From Trissonchulus latispiculum (lineage: Eukaryota > Nematoda > Enoplea > Enoplida > Ironidae), in assembly GCA_030248195.1 (NCBI GenBank), contig JASAND010028244.1, positions 62,001 to 126,000 on the forward strand: a stretch of 64,000 nucleotides of DNA, in the 5' to 3' direction. The notes under the pieces are model-generated. The model was given only the letters and a program-made list of their open reading frames with translations. It was not told the DNA's origin and ran no database searches. Each line of letters begins with the position of its first letter. The stretch's first letter is position 1. Position numbers and translations under genes: made by a program. Below are positions 11,037 to 20,366 of the stretch, in pieces.

Positions 11037-12462
11037 GCTCCTCATTGCCGTATCCTCATGTGACTGAGGACAGGGGAGTAAATATGCATATGAAATAATA
11101 CATAATTTTCCATAAAGCAAGACTTATATTTTGAGAATCTACGTAACTAGATACCTAAAGACTAGCTTCTTTTTAATTATTTTAAAGGAGGAGGCTAAGC
11201 CCCCTCCAAACCTACCTAAGTACACAAAAAGTGTGTATTAACTACTTTGTTTTGGAAGGCAATTCTCTGCTGGCCTCTTGGCCAGCCTAGAGTTCACGTG
11301 AGGTCAAGCCTCACGTGAGAAGGGGGAATGGGCGTAGTAGTACACCCAACTACTACTTAGTCTGGGTAGCAGAAGTGTGAAGTTCTTTGATTTTTTGTTA
11401 ATTTTGCGTTTGCATACAAATTCTTCTGATATCATGATGTCCATTACGAGCCTATCCCTAATATCACTTCAACATTTAGGCTCCAATTGCGTGTTAGAAA
11501 GACCTTGATTAGTCTGGCCACTGTAGTATTTCAAAAACACAGTATCTGTACAATATTGGGGTGGACGTTCATACAAGGGGAAATATTAAGTCACCATTAA
11601 TGCAATTATACTTAATGAATCTGGTTTACCTTGGATCTTCTACAAGGAGGATTTAATAACCATTTTGACCATTATTAAGAGCCTTTAAGATTTAACATTT
11701 AATAAAAGCCAATAACTGACAAACCTACAAATCCGAAACAAAATCCCCCAAACTTATGGAACACACCTCACCAAGTCAGAACCTAACAGTAACTAACCCA
11801 AAAGACAGACGGTAGGTTGACCTGACCATTTGGGAAATCCTAAAACTAACCTCTTCAGTTAATCTGATTCTTGATCGTGAAAATCAAACAAAATCTTCTC
11901 TGAACAGTATAGTCTGACATTTTTGTACTGAAAATTGCGAACATGCAGTCTTTTGGATCAGTTATTTCTAGCTTCTGAGGAGAGGGTACTCCCCTGTCTC
12001 TCTCTTAGGTCATTTACCTTCGTCGGATTAAGAAGATAAACTAACCCGAAGAAAAGCGAAGAGTGAGCTAAATCTAGACTGAACCTCCACTTGCTTGTAT
12101 AAATTTGATCGGTTATCCCCCGCCTATCCGTACCTTCTATTTATCTGATCCTCTGGCAGCAGAGTTGATCTGCTTGGAACCCTTACGATAGAAATTTTAG
12201 TAGTGCGTTGTGGAATTATATAGAATTACATTACAGCTACTAGGAGCTTACCTAACTCCCAAACCTACCCCTAGTTTGTATTATTATCAGTTAGTTTTCA
12301 TCATTATTTATTAAGTATTTTGGTCCTTTGTTACTGTAAAGGACAGATAAAGACAAGTGCACAAACATAACACAAGCATATAGGACACACCAGTAGTTGA
12401 GTTGAGTCGAGCATTAGTAAACTCGAGAATCTAAGTAGTATAGGAAGGTAAAATCGAGGCTT
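11037..12462. other. Intergenic; one GC-rich hairpin
   Basis: No gene is recognised. CACGTGAGG and CCTCACGTG form a perfect 9-bp hairpin with a short loop near 11294-11316. The rest is A/T-rich unique-looking sequence. Confidence 0.4.
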
Positions 12463-13195
12463 ATTGGGGGGGGGGGGGTTTGGTGGTTGTGGAGGAAAGT
12501 TGGGGGGAGGTTGTGGAGGAAAATTGGGAGGGGGTTTTTGGGGTTGTGGACCCCTTCTATTGGGGTTGTGGACCCCCTTTTTAGATGTATGTGGACCCCT
12601 TTCTGGGAGAGGGTTTTTGGGGTTGTGGACCCCTGTTGACCCATGCCCGGAACCATGGTTGACCCTAGGTCAAATTTCAAAGTTGTCTATTTTCGCTCGA
12701 AAAACTTTATCTAGGGGGTTTTCGGGGTCATAGATTCCAAAAATGGCCTTAGTTTTGCTCTATTTCTTAACCTCCGTGCTGACCCATGCCCGGAACCATG
12801 GCTGACCCTAGGTCAAATTTAAAAGTTGACCCTTTTCGCCCGGAAAACTTTATCTAGGGGTAACTTTGGGTCGTAGAAACCAAAACTGACCTTTGTTTTG
12901 GACTAGAATCAAAGCTCCGTGCTGCGTTGCGTGCTGTGCATGACCGATCGACCTTAGGTCAAACTTCAAACTTGTCCATTTTCGTTCGGAAAACTTTATC
13001 TAGGGGGTTTTCGAGGTCGTAGAATTCAAAAATGAGCTTAGATTTTTGCTAGGATCAAAGCTCCGTGCTGTGTTGCGTGCTGTACATGACCGGTTGACCC
13101 AAGATCAAATTCCAACCTTGTCCATTTTCGTTCGGAAAACTTTATCTAGGGGGTTTTTGGGGTTGTAGAATCTAAAAATGGTGTCAGATTTGTTC
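12463..13195 (+). repeat. G-rich block plus four ~145-bp tandem repeats (dispersed repeat, copy 1)
   Basis: 12463-12634 is G-rich, with repeated GGGGTTGTGGACCCC units and a run of ten or more G. It is followed by about four ~145-bp units starting near 12635, 12781, 12922 and 13069. Each contains a GGTCAAA-type block, CGGAAAACTTTATCTAGGGG and a 'GTAGAATTCAAAAATG'-like end. The same arrangement occurs reversed at 42,206-42,790. This is an interspersed repeat family with an internal minisatellite. The 89-codon ORF across it is a by-product. Confidence 0.8.
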
Positions 13196-14934
13196 TCTTA
13201 CGTAAGGGCAGCGCTGCATAACTACGTACGTATAGGCAGCGCTGCATGGCTAGCTAATTAATAACTGCTTAATTATTTCTGTGTAGACTGTGTTTAGGTG
13301 GCAAACGTGGCTGCAACTGCATGTCCATAAAATTTAGACAAACGTTTCATTCTTCGTGACTACTTAACTAAAATTAGACGTTCAAATCTTTATGTTTCAA
13401 AAATTCTTGTTTTAAGGACAGGTTTAAAATTTAAGATCAGTCCTGTTTAAACTTCCTTGTTTAGTTCCCTGTTTCGTCTTTAAGACTGTCCAAATCCAGA
13501 TTGTTTGCGTCACCTTGTTTTAATTGAAGTTTTTGAAGTTGATGTGGGAACAAGGTAAGTTGTTTTGTTGAAGTTTTACATTAAAACGAAGTGACTTTTC
13601 TTTTAATTCGCGAGAGGATTAGACAAAATTAGCGAATCGCTTTGAGTGGGTTTATTAAAAAGTGGAGTGACAGTTTTTGAATTTAATCCGATAAAATTGT
13701 GGGATAGTACAAAAATACGATTGAAATTGGTTAACCATTGTGACAGTTTTTCTCGACAGATGGCCAATTCAACCTTTTCACCAAATTAGTAACTTTAATC
13801 GAATTATGTATTTAAGATTTTTGTGGTCTTTTATTCTCGTTTCGCGTGGGGGCTGGCGGTTGTTAATCACGTCAGCCCCTTGTACATTTCACAGTACACA
13901 GCTGCAAGTTTTTTATCGTATTTTTATTTTTTGTAGAAGGTTTAGGGTGGGGTGGTAGTGTTGAGGGTGGGTAAGTTTTTGGGTTTTTAAGTGACAAATT
14001 GGCAATGCAGAAACTAATGAACAAAATGGGGAGACGGGATCTTTGGTAAAATTGGTGAATATTTTCAGAAGGTGAATCAAAATTAACCACTCAACTCGTA
14101 GTATTGAAATAATTTTTAACGTTTTGACCTGTATATATTGGTTGTAAAATTAATTGTGCTGGCTATAGCGCTATATATTGTTTGCATTTTATTTTTGCAG
14201 ATTGAACTGATTGGATTTTCTCTTCTCTTTTATGCCCTCTTTTATGTTTTATATCTTTATCTCCTCTCTTCTTCTTCTTCTTGGGAACGATAGCAGGTAT
14301 GGGATATATATTTATGTACCAGCAGTTATAAAGTATAAAGTTATACTTGTTTAAATTTCGAGTATGGAAAGAACTCAAATTTGGAAATATGCTCTTGATG
14401 CCCTCAGCAGGTGAATTGTCGGTTGTCCACTGGTCAGTGCAGTAACCTGTTATGTGATATGTCAAGTATAAAATAGCAGCAATTTCTACAGTGAGTAATC
14501 TATTTTTACTCGAAACATAACCTAAAACTTTACCAAGAGGTTTTCAGAGTCGTAGAATTCAAAGCTGAACTTAATTTTTAGCTACAAACTAAGCACAGGG
14601 ACCCATGACCGGAACTGGGGTCGACCTTAGAACAAATTTTAAAATCGTCCATTTTTGTCGGGAAAAAATGTTTTGGGATAATTTACTACTGTAGATTTCA
14701 AACATAGTCCAGGATTTTATCTCCTGCGAAAGGTTAATTCCATAGTCACTATTACTGCTAAATATTTTCATGTTTGCTACCTAAGCTTTTGCTAATCTTG
14801 TTTGCTACGCGTGTCTTGTCCTACGTATAATTTAGAATAGCCTAGTTAATCGCGTACGAATAATGTTGCAGAATGAATTTAGCTACTTAATATTATAATT
14901 TTGAGCTTACTGCTGGCTGGCATCTCTCTGTGAA
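13196..14934. other. Intergenic, no gene recognised
   Basis: Contains a duplicated GGCAGCGCTGCAT motif at 13207 and 13230 and a CTTCTTCTT run at about 14270. No supported exon. Confidence 0.35.
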
Positions 14935-15302
14935 CACGCTCTACTAAGGCTAATTTGACTGCGTAGAATTCAAAAATGGACCTGGATTTACGCTGTTACG
15001 TATGCATAGAGTAGTAAACACTCGTTTAATTTGATTATTAAAACTTGACCTTACCATTGAATACTTGAGTGTAAAAAACGTTCTACTAAGGCTAATTTGT
15101 ACGTAGAATTCAAATATGGACCTGGATTTACGCTGTTACGTATGCATAGAGTAGTAAACACTCGTTTAATTTGATTATTAAAACTTGACCTTACCATTGA
15201 ATACTTGAGTGTAAAAACGTTCTACTAAGGCTAATTTGTACGTAGAATTCAAAAATGGACCTGGATTTAAGCTGTTACGTATGCATAGAGCAGTAATCAC
15301 TC
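14935..15302 (+). repeat. Tandem repeat, period 139-143 bp, about 2.6 copies
   Basis: Copies start at 14935, 15078 and 15217 with CTACTAAGGCTAATTTG. Each continues with GTAGAATTCAAAAATGGACC, TACGCTGTTACGTATGCATA and ACACTCGTTTAATTTGATTA. The last copy is cut off where an (AT)n tract begins. Its 'GTAGAATTCAAAAATGG' core resembles the ~145-bp repeat at 12.6-13.2 kb, so the two arrays may be related. Confidence 0.8.
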
Positions 15303-15473
15303 ATTTCATTTTTTACATTTTCCCCGAATAGCATCATAATCCGGCATCTATTATATATATATATATGTATGTATAGTGGATATATATCTAGTGGATATAT
15401 AATAAGTTGCTTCGGATTTTGAAAGCTAACATTGCGACAGACAAAATAATAGTTGAAATTCGAAATTTTATTA

Positions 15474-15958
15474 ATGGGTCCGTCAATTTTAAACTGGCAG
15501 CAGAATGGACGCATCTACATAGAAATCGTATTCGTGCTTGCGTTTTTTAATGAGACTGAGCCGTACGCTAGTTTTCAGCACTGCGCATTCTAAATACACT
15601 GCGCGTTGCGAAGTTGAGTTTTTAAATAGAATGCGCAGCTGTTAGGACTAATATTGTCAAGTCCTCAATAGAAATAGCAGCTGCTTACATCAAGCTTATA
15701 TATAGCTTATATAGCTTTTATAGCTTATATAAACTTATAATATATGACCAAAGTACGAATTCTACTTAAAAATGCTAGACAAATTTTTAGAAGATGCGGT
15801 TTGTAAAAGATTGCGCACTTGTGTTTATTGGTTTTTAACGAGAACAGTGGTACAGAACAAAATTGCAATGGTTAATTCTAATTAGAATAAAAAGGGCAAT
15901 TGCGAAGTCTTGTTAGAATGAGTCCATTCTGCTACCAGTTTAAGATTGACGGACCCAT
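15474..15958. mobile_element. 485-bp inverted-repeat element (37-bp TIRs)
   Basis: 15474-15510 starts ATGGGTCCGTCAATTTTAAA. It is the inverted partner of 15922-15958 with about three mismatches. The interior has no ORF. It lies directly left of the first Polinton-1 ORF, so it may have inserted into the Polinton end and hidden the left TIR. Superfamily unknown. Confidence 0.65.
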
Positions 15959-16008
15959 AAGCCTATCACACTAAACCTTTAAAACTTTTAAGTGTCAAAA
16001 TTTTTAGA

Positions 16009-16592
16009 ATGCCGCCAAACTCCGACGTCAAGCCAACAAACGCTAAGAGCGAATATCACCCAGAGAATAACCCTCATAATATCGCAGTTGTGGAACCTAT
16101 CAACCCGTTTTTGGGACCCACCAAACGTTACGCCCCTCACCCTTTTCACGTTAGCGTAGATGGGCACGTAACCATCCTAGAGGAGCTTTTTCCTGACCAG
16201 TGTGCACGGCCACTTCAACACTATCCAAATCTTATTTGCTTTGTCATCACAGTTTGGCGGAGTGCCTATGGAAGTGTGGATGGACGTATCATGGATTTCC
16301 ACATTTGGTGTATCCAACCACAGGATTTCCTAACAAACTTTCTACCTTAAAGAAATTGTTCCTTCAGAGAATCCCCCGACAGCCTTTCATGATGGGGTTT
16401 CCCAATCCTCTCTGCCTTTCTCGGCAAACCATTCCCTTGTGGGTAGATAGCCGGTGGTTACATTCTGCTATTGTCACAGTCAATGAAGACAATGTTAGAA
16501 CACTTGGCAGCGTCATTACACCATGTAAAAATGTTCCGTTAAACTTACATCACAATTTTTCTAAAATTGGAGAGTTTTTAAAGTTTCTGTGA
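16009..16592 (+). CDS. Unknown Polinton-1 ORF, probably frameshifted
   Basis: Frame one runs 16009-16350 (113 codons, ATG). Its start lies directly after a TTTTTAG acceptor-like sequence. A second frame is open 16200-16592 and continues with proline- and aromatic-rich sequence to a stop just before the next gene. The second half has no good start of its own, so one gene broken by a frameshift between about 16200 and 16350 is plausible. I recognise no domain. A segment NPFLGPTKRY near residue 32 resembles a short stretch (PLGPTIRY) read just downstream of the YqaJ-like gene at about 34,860, which may be chance or a duplicated tail. Confidence 0.45.
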
Positions 16593-16631
16593 TTACTTGT
16601 TTAATAAAATGCTGTGTTGTTCATTTGTAGG

Positions 16632-17102
16632 ATGGAACAACAGGAAACTTTTGTATCAGATGATGGGGAAAGCATTGCTTTCCTCAGAACCTCCCCAAAT
16701 TCACAGTATGTCTTACAGAATCCGGCTGTCATAGATATCTCGAAAGAGTATTTATTCAGCCAATATCTTACCGCATTGATGGCGACCTGTATTTGTCCCA
16801 GATGCTTCTGGAAATGGGGAGTTGACGCTAGCCTTAGCATTCTGTGGATTCTACGGCCTTGTCGTAATATAACCGACCCAGAAATTCCTCCCTTAGCGCA
16901 TAAATTCCGACCGTATCGATGCGTCAACTGCGTTTATTGGACACCAATTATTCTCTGGGAAAGCCCTTCACACTTTACAGATTCTAAATTGGCTGACAAC
17001 ATTCTAGATCAGGAAATTGCTTGGGCAAATTTTCGAGCACTTGAACTGAAATTCCCTCTTGTTTCCGAAGACAAAAAATTTGTAGTTGATTTGCAGGAAT
17101 GA
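16632..17102 (+). CDS. Unknown protein with two CxxC pairs (zinc-ribbon-like)
   Basis: 156 residues from the ATG at 16632, which sits one base after a T-rich TTTGTAG acceptor-like sequence, so a 5'UTR intron or trans-splice site is possible. The central region contains CICPRC and, about 50 residues on, RCVNC. The spacing suits a small structural zinc-binding fold. The rest is rich in aromatic residues (W, F, Y) and has no membrane segment. It is in the left accessory block of Polinton-1 and preceded by the frameshifted ORF. A signal TATATAAAATAAAGC follows at about 17229. The function is unknown; a regulatory or virion role is only a guess. Confidence 0.55.
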   Translation: MEQQETFVSDDGESIAFLRTSPNSQYVLQNPAVIDISKEYLFSQYLTALMATCICPRCFWKWGVDASLSILWILRPCRNITDPEIPPLAHKFRPYRCVNCVYWTPIILWESPSHFTDSKLADNILDQEIAWANFRALELKFPLVSEDKKFVVDLQE

Positions 17103-17686
17103 TTTATATTTCTTGTGTATATTTCCGTAGTTGTTTGAAATTAAATATATTTGAAAATTGCTTAAGGATTGCTTAAAAAAACTTCAAACTTCATTTCCCC
17201 GATCCTCCAAGTTAATGTGAATGTACATTGTATATAAAATAAAGCATGAGTTACCAATCTAGGAGGAAAGATTTGGTACCGTGTCTACTACTTCTATTTA
17301 AAACCTCCATCGATAAATTATTAACCTAGTCCCCGGTGTCAGATGAAATGTTTCCGACTATCAAATATCCTTCGTGGGATTTATCCTGTTGAGTGTATGT
17401 CAGACTCAAAGGACACAATTTATCGAGAGGTTGTATCCTTTCGGTAAAATAGCAAACTTCAACCAACAGTCGATGACGTATTCACGACTTTTTTCCTGCT
17501 GGGCTAGTGTAAAACCCAAACAAACGAACTTATGTCGTAATAATCATAGTAATAGTCGATAATAATCCATAATGTCAATCAAGTTTCAAGGTTCGTTGAG
17601 TACAGACTAGTAAGGGGTGTGTGACTACTAAACGTGACTAGGTTACTAGATTGACTGGGCAGTGGACTGTTGTCCTGCTGCATTTA

Positions 17687-17697
17687 TCTATATAAAG
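17687..17697 (+). promoter_or_regulatory. TATA box (CTATATAAAGG)
   Basis: CTATATAAAGG lies 70 bp upstream of the ATG at 17757, with a T-rich acceptor-like TTTGTAG directly before that ATG. The position fits a TATA box with a short 5' leader. Confidence 0.55.
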
Positions 17698-17756
17698 GAG
17701 CAGTTCGATGTTTCATTGAGTGAGTTCATTTGTTGAGTGTCATTGTCGTTTGTAGG

Positions 17757-18256
17757 ATGGAGTTGGACGTGAGACGTGGTATGGATGAGTTCAGATTCTA
17801 TGGCGATGCCACCAGGCACACCAGGCATGAGGAGTTCAAGGAAAGAACCGTAGAGGAGTTCAAGGATGTCAACAACATCGAGTGGACTGGCAATATCACT
17901 ATTACGCCGGATAATGAAGTGGAGCCTTCGGGGCCGAGCCATTCTGGGAGACACGGTTCAGCGTATGGTGCCACTAATCTAGTGGAATACGTTGACGCAA
18001 CCCGAACTTGCGTTCGTCGGATGTGGAGATTTTGGGTTGGGCCAGACCACACGAATGGAGTGTCCAAGCTTTCAGGAGGGATTTGACAATAAATGTCCCG
18101 GTTCCGGAAAGGGTGATCCGTTTCCACCTGGAAGGGAGTGTACCCTGGCGCTTCCAAGGTGAAGATGAATTTCGACCCTTGAAAGTTTTTATAATTGTGG
18201 AGAAGCCGAGGGATGAACCACTTCGGTTCATTACCTCGTTCCCAAAATCTTATTAA
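17757..18256 (+). CDS. Unknown Polinton-1 ORF, frameshifted near 18000
   Basis: Starts at ATG 17757, one base after TTTGTAG, the same arrangement as the ORF at 16632. The first frame is acidic/basic mixed and open to 18086. A second frame, open 18008-18256, carries a sequence rich in conserved-looking residues (RVIRFHLEGSVPWRF) and ends with a stop. The first frame degenerates in character after about 18000, so a single frameshift near there would join the two parts into a protein of about 165 residues. No domain is recognised. It could alternatively be two overlapping genes, but the second lacks an ATG. Confidence 0.45.
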
Positions 18257-19209
18257 TTGATGGTGACTGAAGTTATTCGTTATTATTTGAAAACGACAAA
18301 CGACCTTTCCTATCGTTATGTATGAGTTTATAACTAATAAATTGTCTTATTTTATTTATACTCTTTTCTCTTTATTTGATATCTAGATTAAATACAACTA
18401 CGCCCGTTTAATGGAGATATCTGAACATAGATAACATATTGATTTATGTTTACGTTTACTGTTTAAAACTTATGCTCTCTGAGCATAGCGGCGGCGACCG
18501 CGCACAACGTTTTACCTGAGACTCTAAACTTGACGAGGAATTGAATGTCGAGTTTTGTGTGTCGGGAAAAACGATACAACTGCATTCAATGTCTGCTTCT
18601 ATCATCTATTCTTATGTTTGGATTTTATCGGAATTGTTTACAATTTATTCTTCTATCATCTATTCTTATGTTTGGAATTGTCTGAAATCGGATTTGTTTG
18701 CGGCGACTGCTACTGAGTTTCGTACAGGAAACAAAGCGATCAAAGCCTGTCTTCAGTACCTATCTCAGTTTCAGCTGCGGTATTTCAATTATTGAATACA
18801 CTTTCATTGTGCAATGAGAATTTAACCTATTTCAATCTGCTACGGATATTTGCTGTGGTTGGTGGATTTATTATCGTGCTTCCATTTATCAACAACATTC
18901 TAGCAGTATTTATTTTAAGCCAATTTTCGTATGTCTGCTTGAGAGATTTCTGGTAGACGGTGTATTATGCGGTATTTGTCGGAGCTACAATTTGTGTTAC
19001 TATTTCAAGGATTGTCACTGAGATTTGCTTATTTTACAGTTTAGTAAAACCTGTAAGTAGGTAAATCCCGGTGTCGACGTTGTCATTTTCGAATTGGATT
19101 TGAGATGTGGTAAGTATCGTGCAATATTCCGCCCGGGCGAGGCGAGCTTTAGCTTAATGCTTCATTGATGGTTATGCTTTATCTGCACTCGCTGTAGCAT
19201 ACTACATTC
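18257..19209. other. No gene recognised inside Polinton-1
   Basis: Contains a short duplication of TCTATCATCTATTCTTATGT at 18597 and 18651 and a palindrome CGCCCGGGCG at 19130. The 84-codon ORF at 18541 spans the duplication and has no recognisable features. Confidence 0.4.
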
Positions 19210-19261
19210 CGCCCCCAGATAGAAAATCTGGGGGCGAGCTTCAGCTTGTCTGAAGCTTTTT
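19210..19261 (+). ncRNA. Candidate structured RNA: two adjacent hairpins ending in T5
   Basis: CGCCCCCAGAT (19210-19220) pairs perfectly with ATCTGGGGGCG (19226-19236) across a 5-nt loop. It is immediately followed by AGCTTCAG (19237-19244) pairing with CTGAAGCT (19250-19257), then TTTTT at 19257-19261. GC-rich stems in A/T-rich DNA followed by a T-run resemble a Pol III transcript end or a strong bidirectional 3' end between convergent genes. A related shorter version (ATTCCGCCCGGGCGAGGCGA) occurs at 19126. No A or B box was identified, so this is a candidate only. Confidence 0.35.
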
Positions 19262-19440
19262 CGGGAGGGTACCGTTTTATAAATTTATCTGTGCGTACTA
19301 ATTGTGAATTATTTTAGACTACACATTTACATTTAATGCTTAATTCACTGATTACAAAGAAACAAAGATCATCTAAGGAAACGTAAAGGTTAGTTACTTA
19401 CCCAATCTTCTAGATGTTGATGTTGAACTTATACCCAACA

Positions 19441-19516
19441 GGACGACCAGTACGAAAACTAGAGTAAGTCTTGATCAAAAACAAAGATCTTACTCCAGAT
19501 TTCAAATTGGTCGCCC
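19441..19516. other. Long imperfect hairpin (pre-miRNA-like)
   Basis: CGACCA (19444-19449) pairs with TGGTCG (19508-19513), and CTAG/AGTAAG with CTTACT/CCAG further in. A short TCTT/AAGA step closes an A-rich loop. About 24-28 pairs form over 76 nt. It lies just downstream of the minus-strand ORF, so a 3'-end structure is equally likely. Confidence 0.3.
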
Positions 19517-19563
19517 TGAAAAGGGCGGTTGGGATAGTGCAATGTTGTTGAGGAAGTAGTAGT

Positions 19564-19899
19564 TCATTTATCGATATCGCCGTCGGGATGGGCAGTCTTT
19601 ATAATCCATTTGCCTTTACACAGCTTTGTGACCACCCGTACAGTATGGGTGGGTTTCATCGTCAATCCAAAGGTACCAACCTCATAGGAAAAACGTCTGT
19701 AATAATAACGTCTCTGTTCAAGACGACCTTTATTGTCACGAGCAATTGAATTTTTGGTCCATTGGGGATTGCAAAAAGTAATTTGTATTGTTTCTAATGC
19801 TGTATGATAATCCAAAAAGACAGAAACTTTAGCTCCAGGACGGGCTGGTCCCAAATGCTTCTGAAATACGTGATTATTGATATGTGGACACTTCACCAT
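19564..19899 (-). CDS. Unknown small basic protein, the only minus-strand gene of Polinton-1
   Basis: An ATG-started 111-codon ORF read leftwards. It is rich in Lys/Arg, Tyr and His, with an RRYYYRRF cluster near residue 65 and no membrane segment or signal peptide. It diverges from PolB-1: its ATG is about 470 bp from the first PolB-1 exon, and the E-box/C/EBP-like repeat array lies between them, so both may share a bidirectional control region. The stem-loops at 19441-19516 and 19210-19261 lie downstream of its stop. I do not recognise the family. Basic charge hints at nucleic-acid binding (inference). Confidence 0.5.
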   Translation of the reverse strand: MVKCPHINNHVFQKHLGPARPGAKVSVFLDYHTALETIQITFCNPQWTKNSIARDNKGRLEQRRYYYRRFSYEVGTFGLTMKPTHTVRVVTKLCKGKWIIKTAHPDGDIDK

Positions 19900-20121
19900 T
19901 CTTTAAGCGAAACCCTTTGAATTGTGTGAAAACTCAGAGGATTATCAAAACGCAACATTTAAAATTTCGCGCTTTTTTCGTCCAATTAGAATTTAGTTAC
20001 AGGTTGTGCTTTAATATCCAATCATTCATACTTGCAATTACAATTTCGCACTATTTTCGACCAATCAAATTAGAAAAGAGGCGGAGCTTAACTACTATTG
20101 ATTTTTGTTTAGCCACGCCAC

Positions 20122-20286
20122 TGTCACGTGATTGCGCAATCATTACGCAGTCATTGCGAAATGATTACACAGTCACGTGACTGTCACGTGATTACGCAAT
20201 GATTACGCTGTTATTACGCAATGATTACACAGTCACGTGATTGCGCAATGACTACACGATCGCGTGATTGCGCAATGATTACGCTG
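20122..20286. promoter_or_regulatory. Array of CACGTG and ATTGCGCAAT palindromes upstream of PolB-1
   Basis: In 165 bp the sequence repeats variants of GTCACGTGATTGCGCAATGA followed by TTACGC. There are several CACGTG E-boxes and about four perfect or near-perfect ATTGCGCAAT palindromes. CACGTG is the classic bHLH site and ATTGCGCAAT is the C/EBP-type bZIP consensus (established knowledge). CCAAT sequences (TCCAATTAG, ACCAATCAA) lie just left. It sits between the divergent minus-strand ORF and PolB-1, so it is probably an enhancer/promoter or an origin-like iteron array. Confidence 0.6.
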
Positions 20287-20366
20287 TACAAAACCAGTTT
20301 AGTGATTGCAAAGTGATGACTCATCATTTTTGAATTTTAATAAGTAGCTGTTTTACTTTTCTATAG

